NCBI RefSeq assembly: GCF_030817315.1
Contig: NZ_JAUSZF010000001.1
Location: forward strand, 692,001-756,000
Length of the DNA: 64,000 bases
Reading direction: 5' to 3'
Source: Sphingomonas faeni
GTDB lineage: Bacteria > Pseudomonadota > Alphaproteobacteria > Sphingomonadales > Sphingomonadaceae
Each line of letters opens with the position of its first letter. The stretch's first letter is position 1. Below are positions 18,037 through 28,012 of the stretch, piece by piece. Under the pieces are notes generated by a model. The model had not been told where the DNA came from and did no database searches. It saw nothing but the letters and a program-made list of their open reading frames with translations. The translations under genes and the position numbers were made by a program.

Positions 18037-19011
18037 ATGGCGAGAGTGGCATTCATCGAGAAGACCGGCGGCCCCGAGGTGATCCAGTGGCATGACGTCG
18101 AACTGCCGCCGCCGGCAAAGGGCGAGGTCTGGATGCGCAACACCGCGGTCGGCCTCAACTATATCGACACCTACCATCGCAGCGGCGTCTACCCGGTCGA
18201 CATGCCCTCGGGGCTCGGCAGTGAGGCGGCGGGCGTGGTTATGGCGGTCGGAGAGGGCGTGACGGGGTTCGCGCCCGGCGACCGCGTCGGCACCTTCGGC
18301 CCATCGCGCGGCGCCTACGCGACCGAGCGCAACGTTCCCGCCAAGGACCTTTTCAAGCTGCCGGACATGCTGGACGACCGCACCGCCGCGGCGATGCTGC
18401 TCAAGGGCACCACCGCCGAGTTCCTGGTCGAGCGCTGCGCCAAGATACAGGCAGGCCAGACCGTCCTCGTCCACGCGGCCGCGGGCGGTGTCGGCCACAT
18501 CCTGGTCGGCTGGCTGAAGGCGATCGGCGCGACCGTCATCGCCAGCGTCGGCAGCGAGGACAAGGCCGAGCGGACCCGCAAGGCGGGCGCCGATCACGTC
18601 ATCCTCCACAAGTCCGAGGACATCGCCGCGCGGGTGCGCGAGATCACCGACGGCAAGGGCGTGCCAATAGTGCTCGACGGCGTCGGCGGCGCGACGTGGA
18701 ACGCCTCGCTCGACAGCGCGGCGCGGCGCGGCCTGATCGTCAGCTACGGCAATGCCGGCGGGGTGGTCGACGGCGTCAACATCGGCGTCCTGGCGCGGAA
18801 GGGCTCGCTGTTCGTGACCCGCCCGACGCTGTTCGATTACTACGTCACGTCCGAGGAGAGGCAGGCCGGCATCGCCCGCATGTTCGCGATGCTCGACAGC
18901 GGCGCGATCACCCCCGAGATCGGCCAGACCTTCGCCCTCGAAGACGCCGCGGAAGCCCATCGCGCGGTCGAGAGCGGCGAGACCTGGGGAAGCACGCTGC
19001 TCCTGCCTTGA
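18037..19011 (+). CDS. qorA: Quinone oxidoreductase (zeta-crystallin type)
   Basis: A 324-residue zinc-independent medium-chain dehydrogenase/reductase that reduces quinones with NADPH. Signs: GLNYIDTYHRSGVYP, GLGSEAAGVV, AAAGGVGHILVGWLKAIGA (nucleotide fold, with the AAGGVG motif of this class) and YGNAGG. There are no zinc-ligand cysteines, as expected. The start follows tcaggaggccggc, a very good ribosome-binding site. Confidence 0.9.
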   Translation: MARVAFIEKTGGPEVIQWHDVELPPPAKGEVWMRNTAVGLNYIDTYHRSGVYPVDMPSGLGSEAAGVVMAVGEGVTGFAPGDRVGTFGPSRGAYATERNVPAKDLFKLPDMLDDRTAAAMLLKGTTAEFLVERCAKIQAGQTVLVHAAAGGVGHILVGWLKAIGATVIASVGSEDKAERTRKAGADHVILHKSEDIAARVREITDGKGVPIVLDGVGGATWNASLDSAARRGLIVSYGNAGGVVDGVNIGVLARKGSLFVTRPTLFDYYVTSEERQAGIARMFAMLDSGAITPEIGQTFALEDAAEAHRAVESGETWGSTLLLP

Positions 19012-19036
19012 TCCGAGCGTTGCTCACGAAAGAAGA

Positions 19037-19272
19037 TTGGTTCACGCGAAGGCGCGAAGGCGCGAAGAAGGTTTGTTCACGCGGAGGCGCGGAGGCGCGG
19101 AGGCGCGGAGGTGTCCCGCGCGGTACGACCGTCGCGTAACACTTCGGATGTCGATGATGAGGGGGACCGTTGGTCCCGTATTCAGCACCTCCGCGTCTCC
19201 GCGTCTCCGCGTGAACCCATTCTTCTAGCCTCCTTGCGCCTTCGGCTTGGCTCGGGACAGGCTTTGCGTGAG
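19037..19272. repeat. Composite palindromic repeat, family D
   Basis: About 235 bp. The left half has ggttcacgcgaaggcgcgaag, then a tandem ggcgcgga unit (about four copies). The right half contains the inverted form cctccgcgtctccgcgtctccgcgtgaa and ends ggctcgggacaggctttgcgtgag. A second copy with the same order of blocks lies at 62.5-62.8 kb. It sits between qorA and the phytase operon. Confidence 0.8.
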
Positions 19273-19340
19273 TCCGTACCAGCCTGCCGCTTCCACGCGC
19301 TGCGCACTATGACGGTGCGGTCGGATGGCGGCCGAAGCAG

Positions 19341-19358
19341 CTGTCATGGTGCTGTCAT
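19341..19358 (+). promoter_or_regulatory. Pho box
   Basis: Two perfect 7-bp direct repeats CTGTCAT separated by GGTG (19341-19347 and 19352-19358), matching the PhoB-binding Pho box layout (11-bp periodicity). It lies 85 bp upstream of the TonB receptor start. A degenerate third half (CTGCCAT, 19374-19380) follows. This predicts induction of the receptor-phytase operon under phosphate starvation. Confidence 0.85.
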
Positions 19359-19442
19359 GCTGACGTAACGGCGCTGCCATGCGCGGCAGCTACCGCGCCT
19401 CCCAAGCCGGCTGAAGAAGTCGGGACCACCCGGGGGAATACC

Positions 19443-22400
19443 ATGAAATCGAACCTGTCGACCCGCGTTCGCGGTCGCGTCCTTGCGCATGCGCTGCTCA
19501 CCGGCTGCGCGCTGATCCCGCTTACCGTTGCGAGCGCCCATGCGCGTCCCGACGCTGCAACGCCGGTCGGCGCGCCGCGCGCACCCGGCGCGATCACCGG
19601 CACCGTGTCCCAGGCGGGCAGCGGGGACTATCTCGATGGCGCATCGGTCTCGATCCCCGCGCTCGAACTGTCGACCGTGGTCGATCGTACCGGGCGGTTC
19701 TCGCTGGTAGGCGTCCCTGCGGGTACGCACGAACTCGTGATCCGTTATGTCGGTTTTCCCGACGCGCGCCGGACGGTGACCGTTGCCGATGCCGCCGTGA
19801 CGCTCGACGTGGCGATGACGACCGCCACGGGCGCGACCGCGGGCGAGGGTGACGAGATCGTCGTCTCGGGCTCGCGCCCGATCGCGGAATCCGAAGCCGC
19901 CGCACTCCAGATCCAGCGCACCAGCCCGTCGCTCGTCTCGGTCATCGCTTCGGATTCGATCGGTCGCCTGCCCGATCAGAACGTCGCGCAGGCGGTCAGC
20001 CGCCTCCCCGGCGTCGGCGTCCAGCGCGACCAGGGCCAGGCGCGCTACATCACGCTGCGCGGCGCCCCGATCAACTGGACCACGCTGTCGATCGACGGCA
20101 TCAACGTCGTCAGCCCCGAAGGTCGCGACGCCCGGTTCGACTCGATCCCGTCGGCGATCGCCTCGCAGATCGTCGTGCGGAAAGCCGTCACCCCCGACAT
20201 GACCGGCGAGACGATCGCCGGTAATGTCGACATCATCACCCGCTCCGCATTCGACTATCCCGGCATGAAGGTGCAGGCCAAGGGTGGCCTCGGCTATGTC
20301 GAACTCGGCAAGAAGACCGAATATGAGGGCTCGCTCGTCGTCTCCGACCGGATCGACACCGGGATCGGCGAGTTCGGCATCGTCTCGTCCGCCAGCCTGT
20401 ACCGCCGCGGCATGGTCACCGACAATTTCGAGACCGATTTCGAGGCGGTCAAGGAAGACAAGCGCCCCGGCTATCAGACGCGCAACTGGGCGCGCGAGAC
20501 CGAGAACAAGCTGTATCGCCTGACGCGGAAGAACTATTCGCTGTCGACCCGGCTCGACTGGCGCCCGGCGCCCGGCCACAAGCTGTTCGCGGAGACGATC
20601 TACTCGGCGTTCGCGGACGACGAGCAGCGTAACAACTACATCTTCGATCTCGACGATCAGCAGTCGCGTGCGCCGACCGGCAGCGCCGCCTGCACCGTCA
20701 ACGCACGGCCAGCGTCAGGCACGACCGGCTATGCCGACGTCTGCACCGGCAACACGCCGTTGCTAGGCACGGTCTACGGCGTCGATCTCAACGCGAACTT
20801 CACGGTGCGCAAATACAAGCAGTCGGTGTTCACCAACACGGTCGGCGGCGATCACGAACTCGGCGAGTGGAAGGTCGCATGGCGCGGCAACTTCACGCGC
20901 TCGATCGACGACCGTACCCAACCGGCGCAGCTGAACTACGAGAGCCCGAGCTTCGCGAACGCCACCAACCGGCTGACCGTCGGCTATGACCTGACCGACC
21001 CGCAGCTTGCCAAGGTCCAGCTGTTCCGCACGATCCGCAACGCCGACGGTACGTTCTCGCGCGGTGCACAGGTGACCGCGATCGAGGATTTTCCGACGTC
21101 GCTGACCCGCCTCCGCTCGCTGAAGGCGCAGGACGTGACCGAGGCCTACACCGCGAAGCTCGACATCAGCCGCGAGGCGTCGCTGTTCGGCGCGCAGACG
21201 GTGTTCACCGCCGGCGTCCGCTATGACGACCGCACCAAGACCGCGAACGAGAACCTGCTCGACATCAACAGCGCGGCGCAGTTCGCCGCCGCGGGGATCT
21301 CCACCAACTATTCCGCGATCGCCAAACCCGGCGGGTTCCAGGGCGAAATCCCGCTCGGCTATACCTTCCAGTATTTCGACCGCGACAAGGTGCTCGGGCT
21401 GGTCGATCAGGCCAGGAGCGTCGCCAGCTACCAGCCGGTCGACGCCAATTTCTACGAGGTCGGCGAGCGGGTCTATTCGGCCTATGCGATGGCCACCACG
21501 ACGACCAACTGGGGCAGCATCGTCGGCGGTGCCCGGGTCGAGCATATCCGCAACGACGCGCGCGCCTTCTCGATCGACGCGGCGACCAGCGTGGCGACGC
21601 CGGTCGAGGCGAAATCGAGCCAGACGCTCGTCTATCCGAGCCTCCACCTCAACTGGGACGTCAACGACCGGATGAAGGCGCGTCTGTCGTTCAACACTGG
21701 CGCCGCACGGCCCGATTACGATCAGCTTCGTCCGAACCTGACGTACAACGACGCCAACCTGACCGTGTCCGGCGGCAACCCCGACGCGAAACCCGAAAAG
21801 GCCAAGGGCATCGACGCCTATGTCGAATATTACACGATGCCGCGCGGCTTCCTGTCGATCGGCGCCTATTACAAGGACGTCACCAACGTCTTGTTCGACT
21901 CGGTGCAGACCTTCGGCAGTAATATCCTCAACAGCGGCGGCAGCGATCGTTCGCAATATCAGTTCTCGACCGTCCTGAACGGCGGCAAGGGCTATATCAT
22001 GGGTATCGAGGGCGCGATCCAGCAGCAGCTCGACCCGTTTACCGCCGATCTCGGCCTGCCGGACTGGATGGGTGGCTTCGGCATCCAGCTCAACGCGACG
22101 ATCAACAAGAGCCGCGCGGACACGCCCGGCACGGGCGATATCCCGTCGCGGAAGGTGCCGCTGCCCGGTGCATCCGACGCGATCTACAATCTGATCGGCT
22201 ATTACGAAAAATACGGCTTCTCGGCCCGCGTCTCATACCAGAACCGCTCGGCATGGCTCGACGCGATCGGTTCGGTCGCGGACGTCGGCGGCGTCGTCCG
22301 CGGTGTCGACGGCGGCGATTTCTATTGGGCCAAGGACAATGAACTTGACGCATCGGTCCGCTACGCGATCAACGGGAATTTCGAGATCTATGCCGATTTC

Positions 22401-22511
22401 GCCAATCTCCTGAACGGTCCGGGCCGTCGTTATGTCGGCACGCCGGCCTACACGATCGAGCATGAGACGTTCGGCCGGCGTTACACCGGCGGCGTGCGGG
22501 TAACGTTCTGA
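19443..22511 (+). CDS. TonB-dependent receptor, phytase-linked
   Basis: A 1022-residue outer-membrane receptor. Order: signal peptide (to about residue 34, ASAHA), a carboxypeptidase-regulatory-like beta-sandwich (about 48-122, GAITGTVSQAGSG..VRYVGF-like), a TonB-box-like EIVVSG near 135, a plug domain (about 150-270, GRLPDQNVAQAVSRLPGVGVQRD) and a 22-strand barrel ending in GVRVTF with a terminal Phe. Downstream phytase and upstream Pho box suggest it imports phytate or its inositol-phosphate breakdown products. It follows a Pho box and is transcribed with the phytase gene (stop and start overlap as TGATG). Confidence 0.93.
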   Translation: MKSNLSTRVRGRVLAHALLTGCALIPLTVASAHARPDAATPVGAPRAPGAITGTVSQAGSGDYLDGASVSIPALELSTVVDRTGRFSLVGVPAGTHELVIRYVGFPDARRTVTVADAAVTLDVAMTTATGATAGEGDEIVVSGSRPIAESEAAALQIQRTSPSLVSVIASDSIGRLPDQNVAQAVSRLPGVGVQRDQGQARYITLRGAPINWTTLSIDGINVVSPEGRDARFDSIPSAIASQIVVRKAVTPDMTGETIAGNVDIITRSAFDYPGMKVQAKGGLGYVELGKKTEYEGSLVVSDRIDTGIGEFGIVSSASLYRRGMVTDNFETDFEAVKEDKRPGYQTRNWARETENKLYRLTRKNYSLSTRLDWRPAPGHKLFAETIYSAFADDEQRNNYIFDLDDQQSRAPTGSAACTVNARPASGTTGYADVCTGNTPLLGTVYGVDLNANFTVRKYKQSVFTNTVGGDHELGEWKVAWRGNFTRSIDDRTQPAQLNYESPSFANATNRLTVGYDLTDPQLAKVQLFRTIRNADGTFSRGAQVTAIEDFPTSLTRLRSLKAQDVTEAYTAKLDISREASLFGAQTVFTAGVRYDDRTKTANENLLDINSAAQFAAAGISTNYSAIAKPGGFQGEIPLGYTFQYFDRDKVLGLVDQARSVASYQPVDANFYEVGERVYSAYAMATTTTNWGSIVGGARVEHIRNDARAFSIDAATSVATPVEAKSSQTLVYPSLHLNWDVNDRMKARLSFNTGAARPDYDQLRPNLTYNDANLTVSGGNPDAKPEKAKGIDAYVEYYTMPRGFLSIGAYYKDVTNVLFDSVQTFGSNILNSGGSDRSQYQFSTVLNGGKGYIMGIEGAIQQQLDPFTADLGLPDWMGGFGIQLNATINKSRADTPGTGDIPSRKVPLPGASDAIYNLIGYYEKYGFSARVSYQNRSAWLDAIGSVADVGGVVRGVDGGDFYWAKDNELDASVRYAINGNFEIYADFANLLNGPGRRYVGTPAYTIEHETFGRRYTGGVRVTF

Positions 22512-23533
22512 TGCGGATACTTTCGTTGGCCGCGCTGCTACTCGCGGGCTGCGCGACGACCTCGGCACCGACCGAAGTCGTGGCACCGATGGTCGCTGCG
22601 GCCGCGGAGACCGATCCGGTCGACACCGCCGCCGATGCCGCCGACGACCCCGCGATCTGGCGCAACGCTGCCGATCCGGCAAAGAGCCTCGTCATCGGCA
22701 CCGACAAAAAGGCCGGCATCCATGTCTACAGCCTGGCTGGCAAGCGACTGAGCTTCACGCCCGCCGCCCGCCTCAACAATGTCGACCTGCGCGATCTCGG
22801 CGGGCGGGTGATCGCCGCCGCCAGCGACCGCGCCGATGTGTCTACCGCGCATGTGTCGCTGTTCACGCTCAATACGGCGGCGGCAAAGCTTGTGCCGCTC
22901 GGTCGCTTCCCGGTCGGCGCGGGCGAGGCGTACGGCATGTGCCTCTGGACCCGTGCCAGCGACAAGGCGCTGTTCGGCTTCGTCGTGCTGAAGGATGGCC
23001 GCATCGATCAGGTGGCGATCGATCTGTCCGGGACATCGCCAAAGGTCACGACGGTCCGCTCGATGAAGCTCGGCACCCAGTCCGAAGGCTGCGTCGTCGA
23101 CGATCGCACCGGGCAACTCTACGTCGCGGAAGAAGATGTCGGCCTCTGGCGCTTCGACGCCGATCCGTCCGCACCGTCGATCGCAACCCCGATCGCCAAG
23201 GTCGACGGCAAGACGCTGGTCGCCGACGCGGAGGGCCTCGCGCTTGCGCCCTCCGGCAAGAGCGGCGGCTATCTCGTCGTGTCGAGCCAGGGCGACAACG
23301 CCTACACGCTCTACCGTCTGCCGGGCGTCACCTATGCCGGCCGCTTCCGCATCGGAAGCGGCACGATCGACGGGACCAGCGATACCGACGGCATCGACCT
23401 GATGCTCGGCGATTTCGGTCCGGCCTATCCACATGGGTTGCTGGTAGCGCAGGACGGCGACAACGCCCCCGCCACGCAGAACTTCAAATATGTCAGCTGG
23501 GACGCGGTCCGAAAGGCGCTTCGGTTGCGATAG
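22511..23533 (+). CDS. Beta-propeller phytase (lipoprotein)
   Basis: A 340-residue phytase that removes phosphate from phytate using Ca2+. The lipoprotein signal ends LLLAGC. Family motifs are visible: ADDPAIW, VIGTDKKAGIHVYSLAG, LNNVDLR, TQSEGCVVDDRTGQLYVAEEDVGLWRF, DAEGLAL and SSQGDNAYTLY. The protein would be anchored in the outer or inner membrane facing the periplasm or surface. Its start overlaps the receptor stop by one base, and its own stop lies 3 bp from that of the convergent ABC1 kinase gene. Co-regulation by PhoB is inferred from the upstream box. Confidence 0.92.
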   Translation: MRILSLAALLLAGCATTSAPTEVVAPMVAAAAETDPVDTAADAADDPAIWRNAADPAKSLVIGTDKKAGIHVYSLAGKRLSFTPAARLNNVDLRDLGGRVIAAASDRADVSTAHVSLFTLNTAAAKLVPLGRFPVGAGEAYGMCLWTRASDKALFGFVVLKDGRIDQVAIDLSGTSPKVTTVRSMKLGTQSEGCVVDDRTGQLYVAEEDVGLWRFDADPSAPSIATPIAKVDGKTLVADAEGLALAPSGKSGGYLVVSSQGDNAYTLYRLPGVTYAGRFRIGSGTIDGTSDTDGIDLMLGDFGPAYPHGLLVAQDGDNAPATQNFKYVSWDAVRKALRLR

Positions 23534-23536
23534 GCG

Positions 23537-24874
23537 TCAAGATCGATCGTCCACGCAATAGGCGGCGACCATCGCGCGGACGTCGACCTGCGCCTTCAAC
23601 CGCGCGGCGAGCAGCGCGGTGCCGCTGATCTTGCGTTGGACGAACAGCGTGTCGATCGGTGGCAGGTGCCACGTATCGCGGTCGCGCGCGATCTCGGTGC
23701 CCTGTTCGCGCAGGACCCCGACGAACGCGCGGTCGCCGAAGTCGAACGGACCCGGCTTGGCGAGTTCTGCAAGGATCACGTCGATCATCCGGTCGACCAG
23801 CGCGCGGTGTTGCAGCACCGCCGCTTCGCCGAGGAACCCGGCAGCGATGGCGGCCTCGCGCACCGCGTCGCGGTCGCCCGCCAGCGCCGCGGTGAGCAGG
23901 CGACGATACCCTTCGCCGGTTTCGGCCGGGAGGGGGCGGGCGGCGCCGAAATCGAGCAGGACCAGCTTCTCGGTCTCGGGCTGCCAGCGATAATTGGCGA
24001 AGTTCGGGTCGGTCTGCATCAGCCGCCAGTCGAACAGTTCGCGCAGCACGAGCGAGATCAGGTCGTGCATCACGCGGTCACGGACATCCTGCGGCCCGGT
24101 CTCCAGCGTTTCGACCGGTACGCCGGTGACGAAGCTCATCGCGAGGACGCGCGGCGTGGTGAGATCGGAATGGAGAGCGGGGACAACGAACTGCGGCTGA
24201 TCGGCGAGCAATTCGCCGTAGCGCGCGAGCATCTGCGCCTCGCGGAGGTAATCGGCTTCCTCGTGAAGCTGCTTCTTCGCCTCGTCGAGCAGCGGCGCGA
24301 TATTGAGCGACTTGGGCAGCATCCCCGACACGCGGAGCAGCGTCGCGACGTTGTCGACATCTGCGTCAATGCTCTCCTTCACGCCGGGATACTGGACCTT
24401 GATCGCCAGCTCGGTGCCGTCGGGCAGGCGGGCACGGTGAACCTGGCCGATCGAAGCGGCAGCGACCGGGTGTGCCTGGAAATGCGCGAAGCGGCGACGC
24501 CAGTCCTTGCCCCATTCGGCGGCGAGCACGCGGTCGAGCTGCTGCGGCGGCATGTGGTGCGCGTTGTTGCGCAGCCGTGCGAGAATAGTCGCAAGCTCGG
24601 GCGGGAGCATGTCGCCGGCATCCATGGAGATCATTTGTCCCAGCTTCATGGCCGCGCCGCGCAGGTGGGAGAGCTGGTCTGCGACGCGGGTGGCGTTGGC
24701 GGGGGTGAGGAGGAGGTCACCGATCCTGGGGCGTTCGCCGCTGGCAAGCCGGCGCGCTGCCTCGGCAACGACCCCGCCGGCGACCCCGCCCGCGAGTTTG
24801 CCGAAGACGCCAAGGCGGGCGAGGCGGCCGCTCGGGATCGCACGTCCGGCGCTGTTGCCGCTGTCTTCGGTCAC
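23537..24874 (-). CDS. ABC1/UbiB-type atypical kinase
   Basis: A 445-residue member of the ABC1/AarF/COQ8 family. Signature KxGQ is present in GAAMKLGQMISMDAGDMLPPEL (about 75-95). Further motifs: AAASIGQVHRARLPDGTELAIKVQYPGV (Ala-rich loop and ATP-site Lys), QTDPNFANYRW and LLDFGAARPL (metal-binding region). Family members support ubiquinone synthesis or lipid homeostasis. It lacks the C-terminal transmembrane pair of true UbiB, so it is nearer the COQ8/ADCK-like soluble group. It is not near other ubi genes here. Confidence 0.88.
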   Translation of the reverse strand: MTEDSGNSAGRAIPSGRLARLGVFGKLAGGVAGGVVAEAARRLASGERPRIGDLLLTPANATRVADQLSHLRGAAMKLGQMISMDAGDMLPPELATILARLRNNAHHMPPQQLDRVLAAEWGKDWRRRFAHFQAHPVAAASIGQVHRARLPDGTELAIKVQYPGVKESIDADVDNVATLLRVSGMLPKSLNIAPLLDEAKKQLHEEADYLREAQMLARYGELLADQPQFVVPALHSDLTTPRVLAMSFVTGVPVETLETGPQDVRDRVMHDLISLVLRELFDWRLMQTDPNFANYRWQPETEKLVLLDFGAARPLPAETGEGYRRLLTAALAGDRDAVREAAIAAGFLGEAAVLQHRALVDRMIDVILAELAKPGPFDFGDRAFVGVLREQGTEIARDRDTWHLPPIDTLFVQRKISGTALLAARLKAQVDVRAMVAAYCVDDRS

Positions 24875-24977
24875 GGGTGTTCCTTGGATTTTTTTGGGGG
24901 GCTCTTGTTAGGGATATGGGTGGCGGGAGCGGTCGATCAATCGAACCCAGCGAGCGAAGTTAACCGATGCTACCCGT

Positions 24978-25038
24978 TCTTGTTCTCCCGCGAAGGCGGG
25001 AGCCCAGACTGGATCCCCGCCTTCGCGGGGAAACAAGC
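24978..25038. repeat. Palindromic repeat, family C (short form)
   Basis: About 60 bp: ttgttctcccgcgaaggcgg and its inverse ccgccttcgcggggaaacaa around gagcccagactggatc. Nearly the same element is found in frame inside the amine oxidase gene at 46949-47006. Confidence 0.85.
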
Positions 25039-25088
25039 TCGGCGCGGACGCACTTGGGCCCATACCTTTTCGTCATTCCCAACCCCAT

Positions 25089-25185
25089 CGTCATCCCCGC
25101 GCAGGCGGGGATCCATATCCTCGACCGCTCGCGCTTCTATCGCATGGTAAGCCAGTATGGGTTCCCGCCTGCGCGGGAATGACGG
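25089..25185. repeat. Palindromic repeat, family C (long form)
   Basis: About 97 bp: cgtcatccccgcgcaggcgg on the left, and gttcccgcctgcgcgggaat then gacg on the right, with a 50-base centre. Related to the copies at 31.8 kb and at the right end of the window. Confidence 0.85.
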
Positions 25186-25204
25186 AAGGGGGCGCCTGCA
25201 ACGT

Positions 25205-25334
25205 GATCCTCCCCTGCAAGGGGAGGTGGCAGCCTCTTGGCTCACGGAGGGGTATCCGCACTTCGTAAAAGGGAGATACCCCTCTGTCCGGCTGCGCCAG
25301 CCACCTTCCCCCTGCAGGAGAGGGTTTACGAAAA
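25205..25334. repeat. Palindromic repeat, family B
   Basis: About 130 bp: gatcctcccctgcaaggggagg, a ggctcacggaggggtatc block and the reverse form gatacccctctgtccggctg followed by caccttccccctgcaggaga. Arms are less perfect than in the 34.5-kb copy. Confidence 0.75.
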
Positions 25335-25467
25335 TGGACGCCCGGATTGCTCCGCGCGCCCTCTTTTCACTCAGCGCCGTGGCAAAGCCACGCCGTCGGT
25401 CGTCGCTACCCGCGACGCCGGCCGACAGCGGCTGTGCGCTCTCGCGCACCGCTGCCGGCACGGCAGC

Positions 25468-26880
25468 TCAGCCGCTGTAGTACATGTCATACTCGACTGG
25501 GCTCGGCGTCATCTCCCAGCGCGCTACCTCGGCGTGCTTGATCTCGACATAGCTTTCGATTTGGTCCTTCGAGAACACGTCGCCCTTCAGCAGGAAGTCA
25601 TGATCGGCCAGCAGGCAGTCGAGCGCCTCGCGGAGCGAGCCCGCGACGGTCGGGACCTGTGCGAGCTCTGCCGGGGGCAGGTCGTACAGGTTCTTGTCCA
25701 TCGCCTCGCCCGGATGGATCTTGTTCAGGATACCGTCCATGCCGGCCATCATCAGCGCTGCATAGGCAAGATAAGGGTTGGCCAGCGCGTCCGGGAAGCG
25801 CACTTCGACGCGCTTGGCCTTGGGGCCCGTGCCGTACGGAATACGGCACGATGCCGAGCGGTTGCGCGCCGAGTAAGCGAGCAGAACCGGTGCCTCGTAA
25901 CCGGGGACGAGGCGCTTGTAGCTGTTGGTCGACGGGTTGGTGAACGCGTTGACCGCCTTGGCATGCTTGATGATGCCGCCGATGAAATACAGGCACATGT
26001 CGCTCAGGCCCGCATAGCCGTTGCCGGCGAACAGCGGGGTCTTGCCTTCCCAGATCGAGAAATGCGTGTGCATCCCCGAGCCGTTGTCCTCCTTGATCGG
26101 CTTCGGCATGAACGTTGCGGTCTTGCCGTACGCATGGGCGACCTGATGGACGACGTACTTGTAGATCTGCATGCGATCCGCGGTCTGCGTCAGCGTGCCG
26201 AACGTCAGGCCCAGCTCATGCTGTGCGGCTGCGACTTCGTGGTGATGCTTGTCGCAAGGCAGGCCCATCTCGATCATCGTCGAGACCATCTCGCCGCGAA
26301 TGTCGACGGCCGAGTCGACCGGTGCGACCGGGAAATACCCACCCTTGGCACGCGGACGGTGACCGAGATTGCCGCCCTCATATTCGCGCCCCGAATTGCC
26401 CGGGAGCTCGATGTCGTCGATCTTGTAATAGCTCGTCGAATAGCTGTTCTCGAAGCGGACGTCGTCGAACATGAAGAATTCGGCTTCGGGGCCGACATAC
26501 ACGGTGTCGCCGACACCGGTGGTCAGCAGATACGCCTCGGCGCGCTTGGCGGTCGAGCGCGGATCGCGTGCGTACAGCTCACCGGTCGACGGATCGGCGA
26601 TGTCACAGATCAGGATCATCATCGGCGTGGCCGAGAACGGATCGACATAGACCGCGTCGAGATCGGGCTTGAGCGTCATGTCGCTCTCGTTGATCGCCTT
26701 CCAGCCCTCGATCGACGAACCGTCGAACATCAGGCCGTCGGTCAGCTCGTCTTCGCCGATCAGGCTCGCGACCATCGTCAGATGCTGCCACTTGCCCTTG
26801 GGATCGGTGAACCGCAGATCGACCCACTCGATCTCCTGGTCCTTGATCATATTGAGAACGTCGGAGGCCGAATTCGCCAT
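25468..26880 (-). CDS. glnA: Glutamine synthetase, type I
   Basis: A 470-residue glutamine synthetase that makes glutamine from glutamate, ammonia and ATP. Motifs: [42 protein letters not shown], the ATP-site [27 protein letters not shown], and the adenylylation tyrosine in [11 protein letters not shown]. The start is ATG 26880 ([14 protein letters not shown]); a longer in-frame start lacks family sequence. It lies downstream of glnB on the same strand with a 143-bp gap, the usual alphaproteobacterial glnBA order. Adenylylation and the upstream sigma54 promoter imply nitrogen control. Confidence 0.97.
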   Translation of the reverse strand: MANSASDVLNMIKDQEIEWVDLRFTDPKGKWQHLTMVASLIGEDELTDGLMFDGSSIEGWKAINESDMTLKPDLDAVYVDPFSATPMMILICDIADPSTGELYARDPRSTAKRAEAYLLTTGVGDTVYVGPEAEFFMFDDVRFENSYSTSYYKIDDIELPGNSGREYEGGNLGHRPRAKGGYFPVAPVDSAVDIRGEMVSTMIEMGLPCDKHHHEVAAAQHELGLTFGTLTQTADRMQIYKYVVHQVAHAYGKTATFMPKPIKEDNGSGMHTHFSIWEGKTPLFAGNGYAGLSDMCLYFIGGIIKHAKAVNAFTNPSTNSYKRLVPGYEAPVLLAYSARNRSASCRIPYGTGPKAKRVEVRFPDALANPYLAYAALMMAGMDGILNKIHPGEAMDKNLYDLPPAELAQVPTVAGSLREALDCLLADHDFLLKGDVFSKDQIESYVEIKHAEVARWEMTPSPVEYDMYYSG

Positions 26881-27023
26881 GATGCTTGCCCTTCGTTTAG
26901 GAGATTGCCCACGCGGTGCGGGGGAATCTAATTGCTGTATGGAACTGGATTTCCACACAATGTTGCGCCGCGTCAAATGACGATCTCATCACGCGCCGTC
27001 AACGCCGTATGTGTGGCCGGAAG

Positions 27024-27879
<856 letters not shown>

Positions 27880-27895
27880 GAATGCTCCGTCAAAA

Positions 27896-28008
27896 CTCCC
27901 CTCCCTTGAAGGGAGGGGCAGGGGGTGGGTCGGTTTCGAGGGAACGTCCGGCCAGCCCCACGGCCGACCCAACCCCCGCCCCTCCCTTCCAGGGAGGGGG
28001 GACGTCAG
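27896..28008. repeat. Palindromic repeat, family A
   Basis: About 113 bp: cccctcccttgaagggaggg then cagggggtgggtcgg; on the right ccgacccaacccccgcccct then cccttccagggagggg. It fills the gap between accC and the ArsC-like gene, both on the minus strand. Confidence 0.85.
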
Positions 28009-28012
28009 ACGG

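Larger units (their letters stand above)
24875..25467. other. 593-bp repeat-dense gap between ABC1 kinase and glnA
   Basis: This gap holds three palindromic repeats (listed separately) and, at its left end, the presumed promoter of the ABC1 kinase gene. The last 130 bp (25335-25467) contain small hairpins such as gtgcgc-gaga-gcgcac that could end glnA transcription. I see no convincing gene; the short plus-strand frames here read through repeats. Confidence 0.6.

Noticed and set aside
25157..25480. Plus-strand reading frame in the repeat-rich gap before glnA
   Set aside because: It reads through repeats B and C and has no ribosome-binding site or family similarity.
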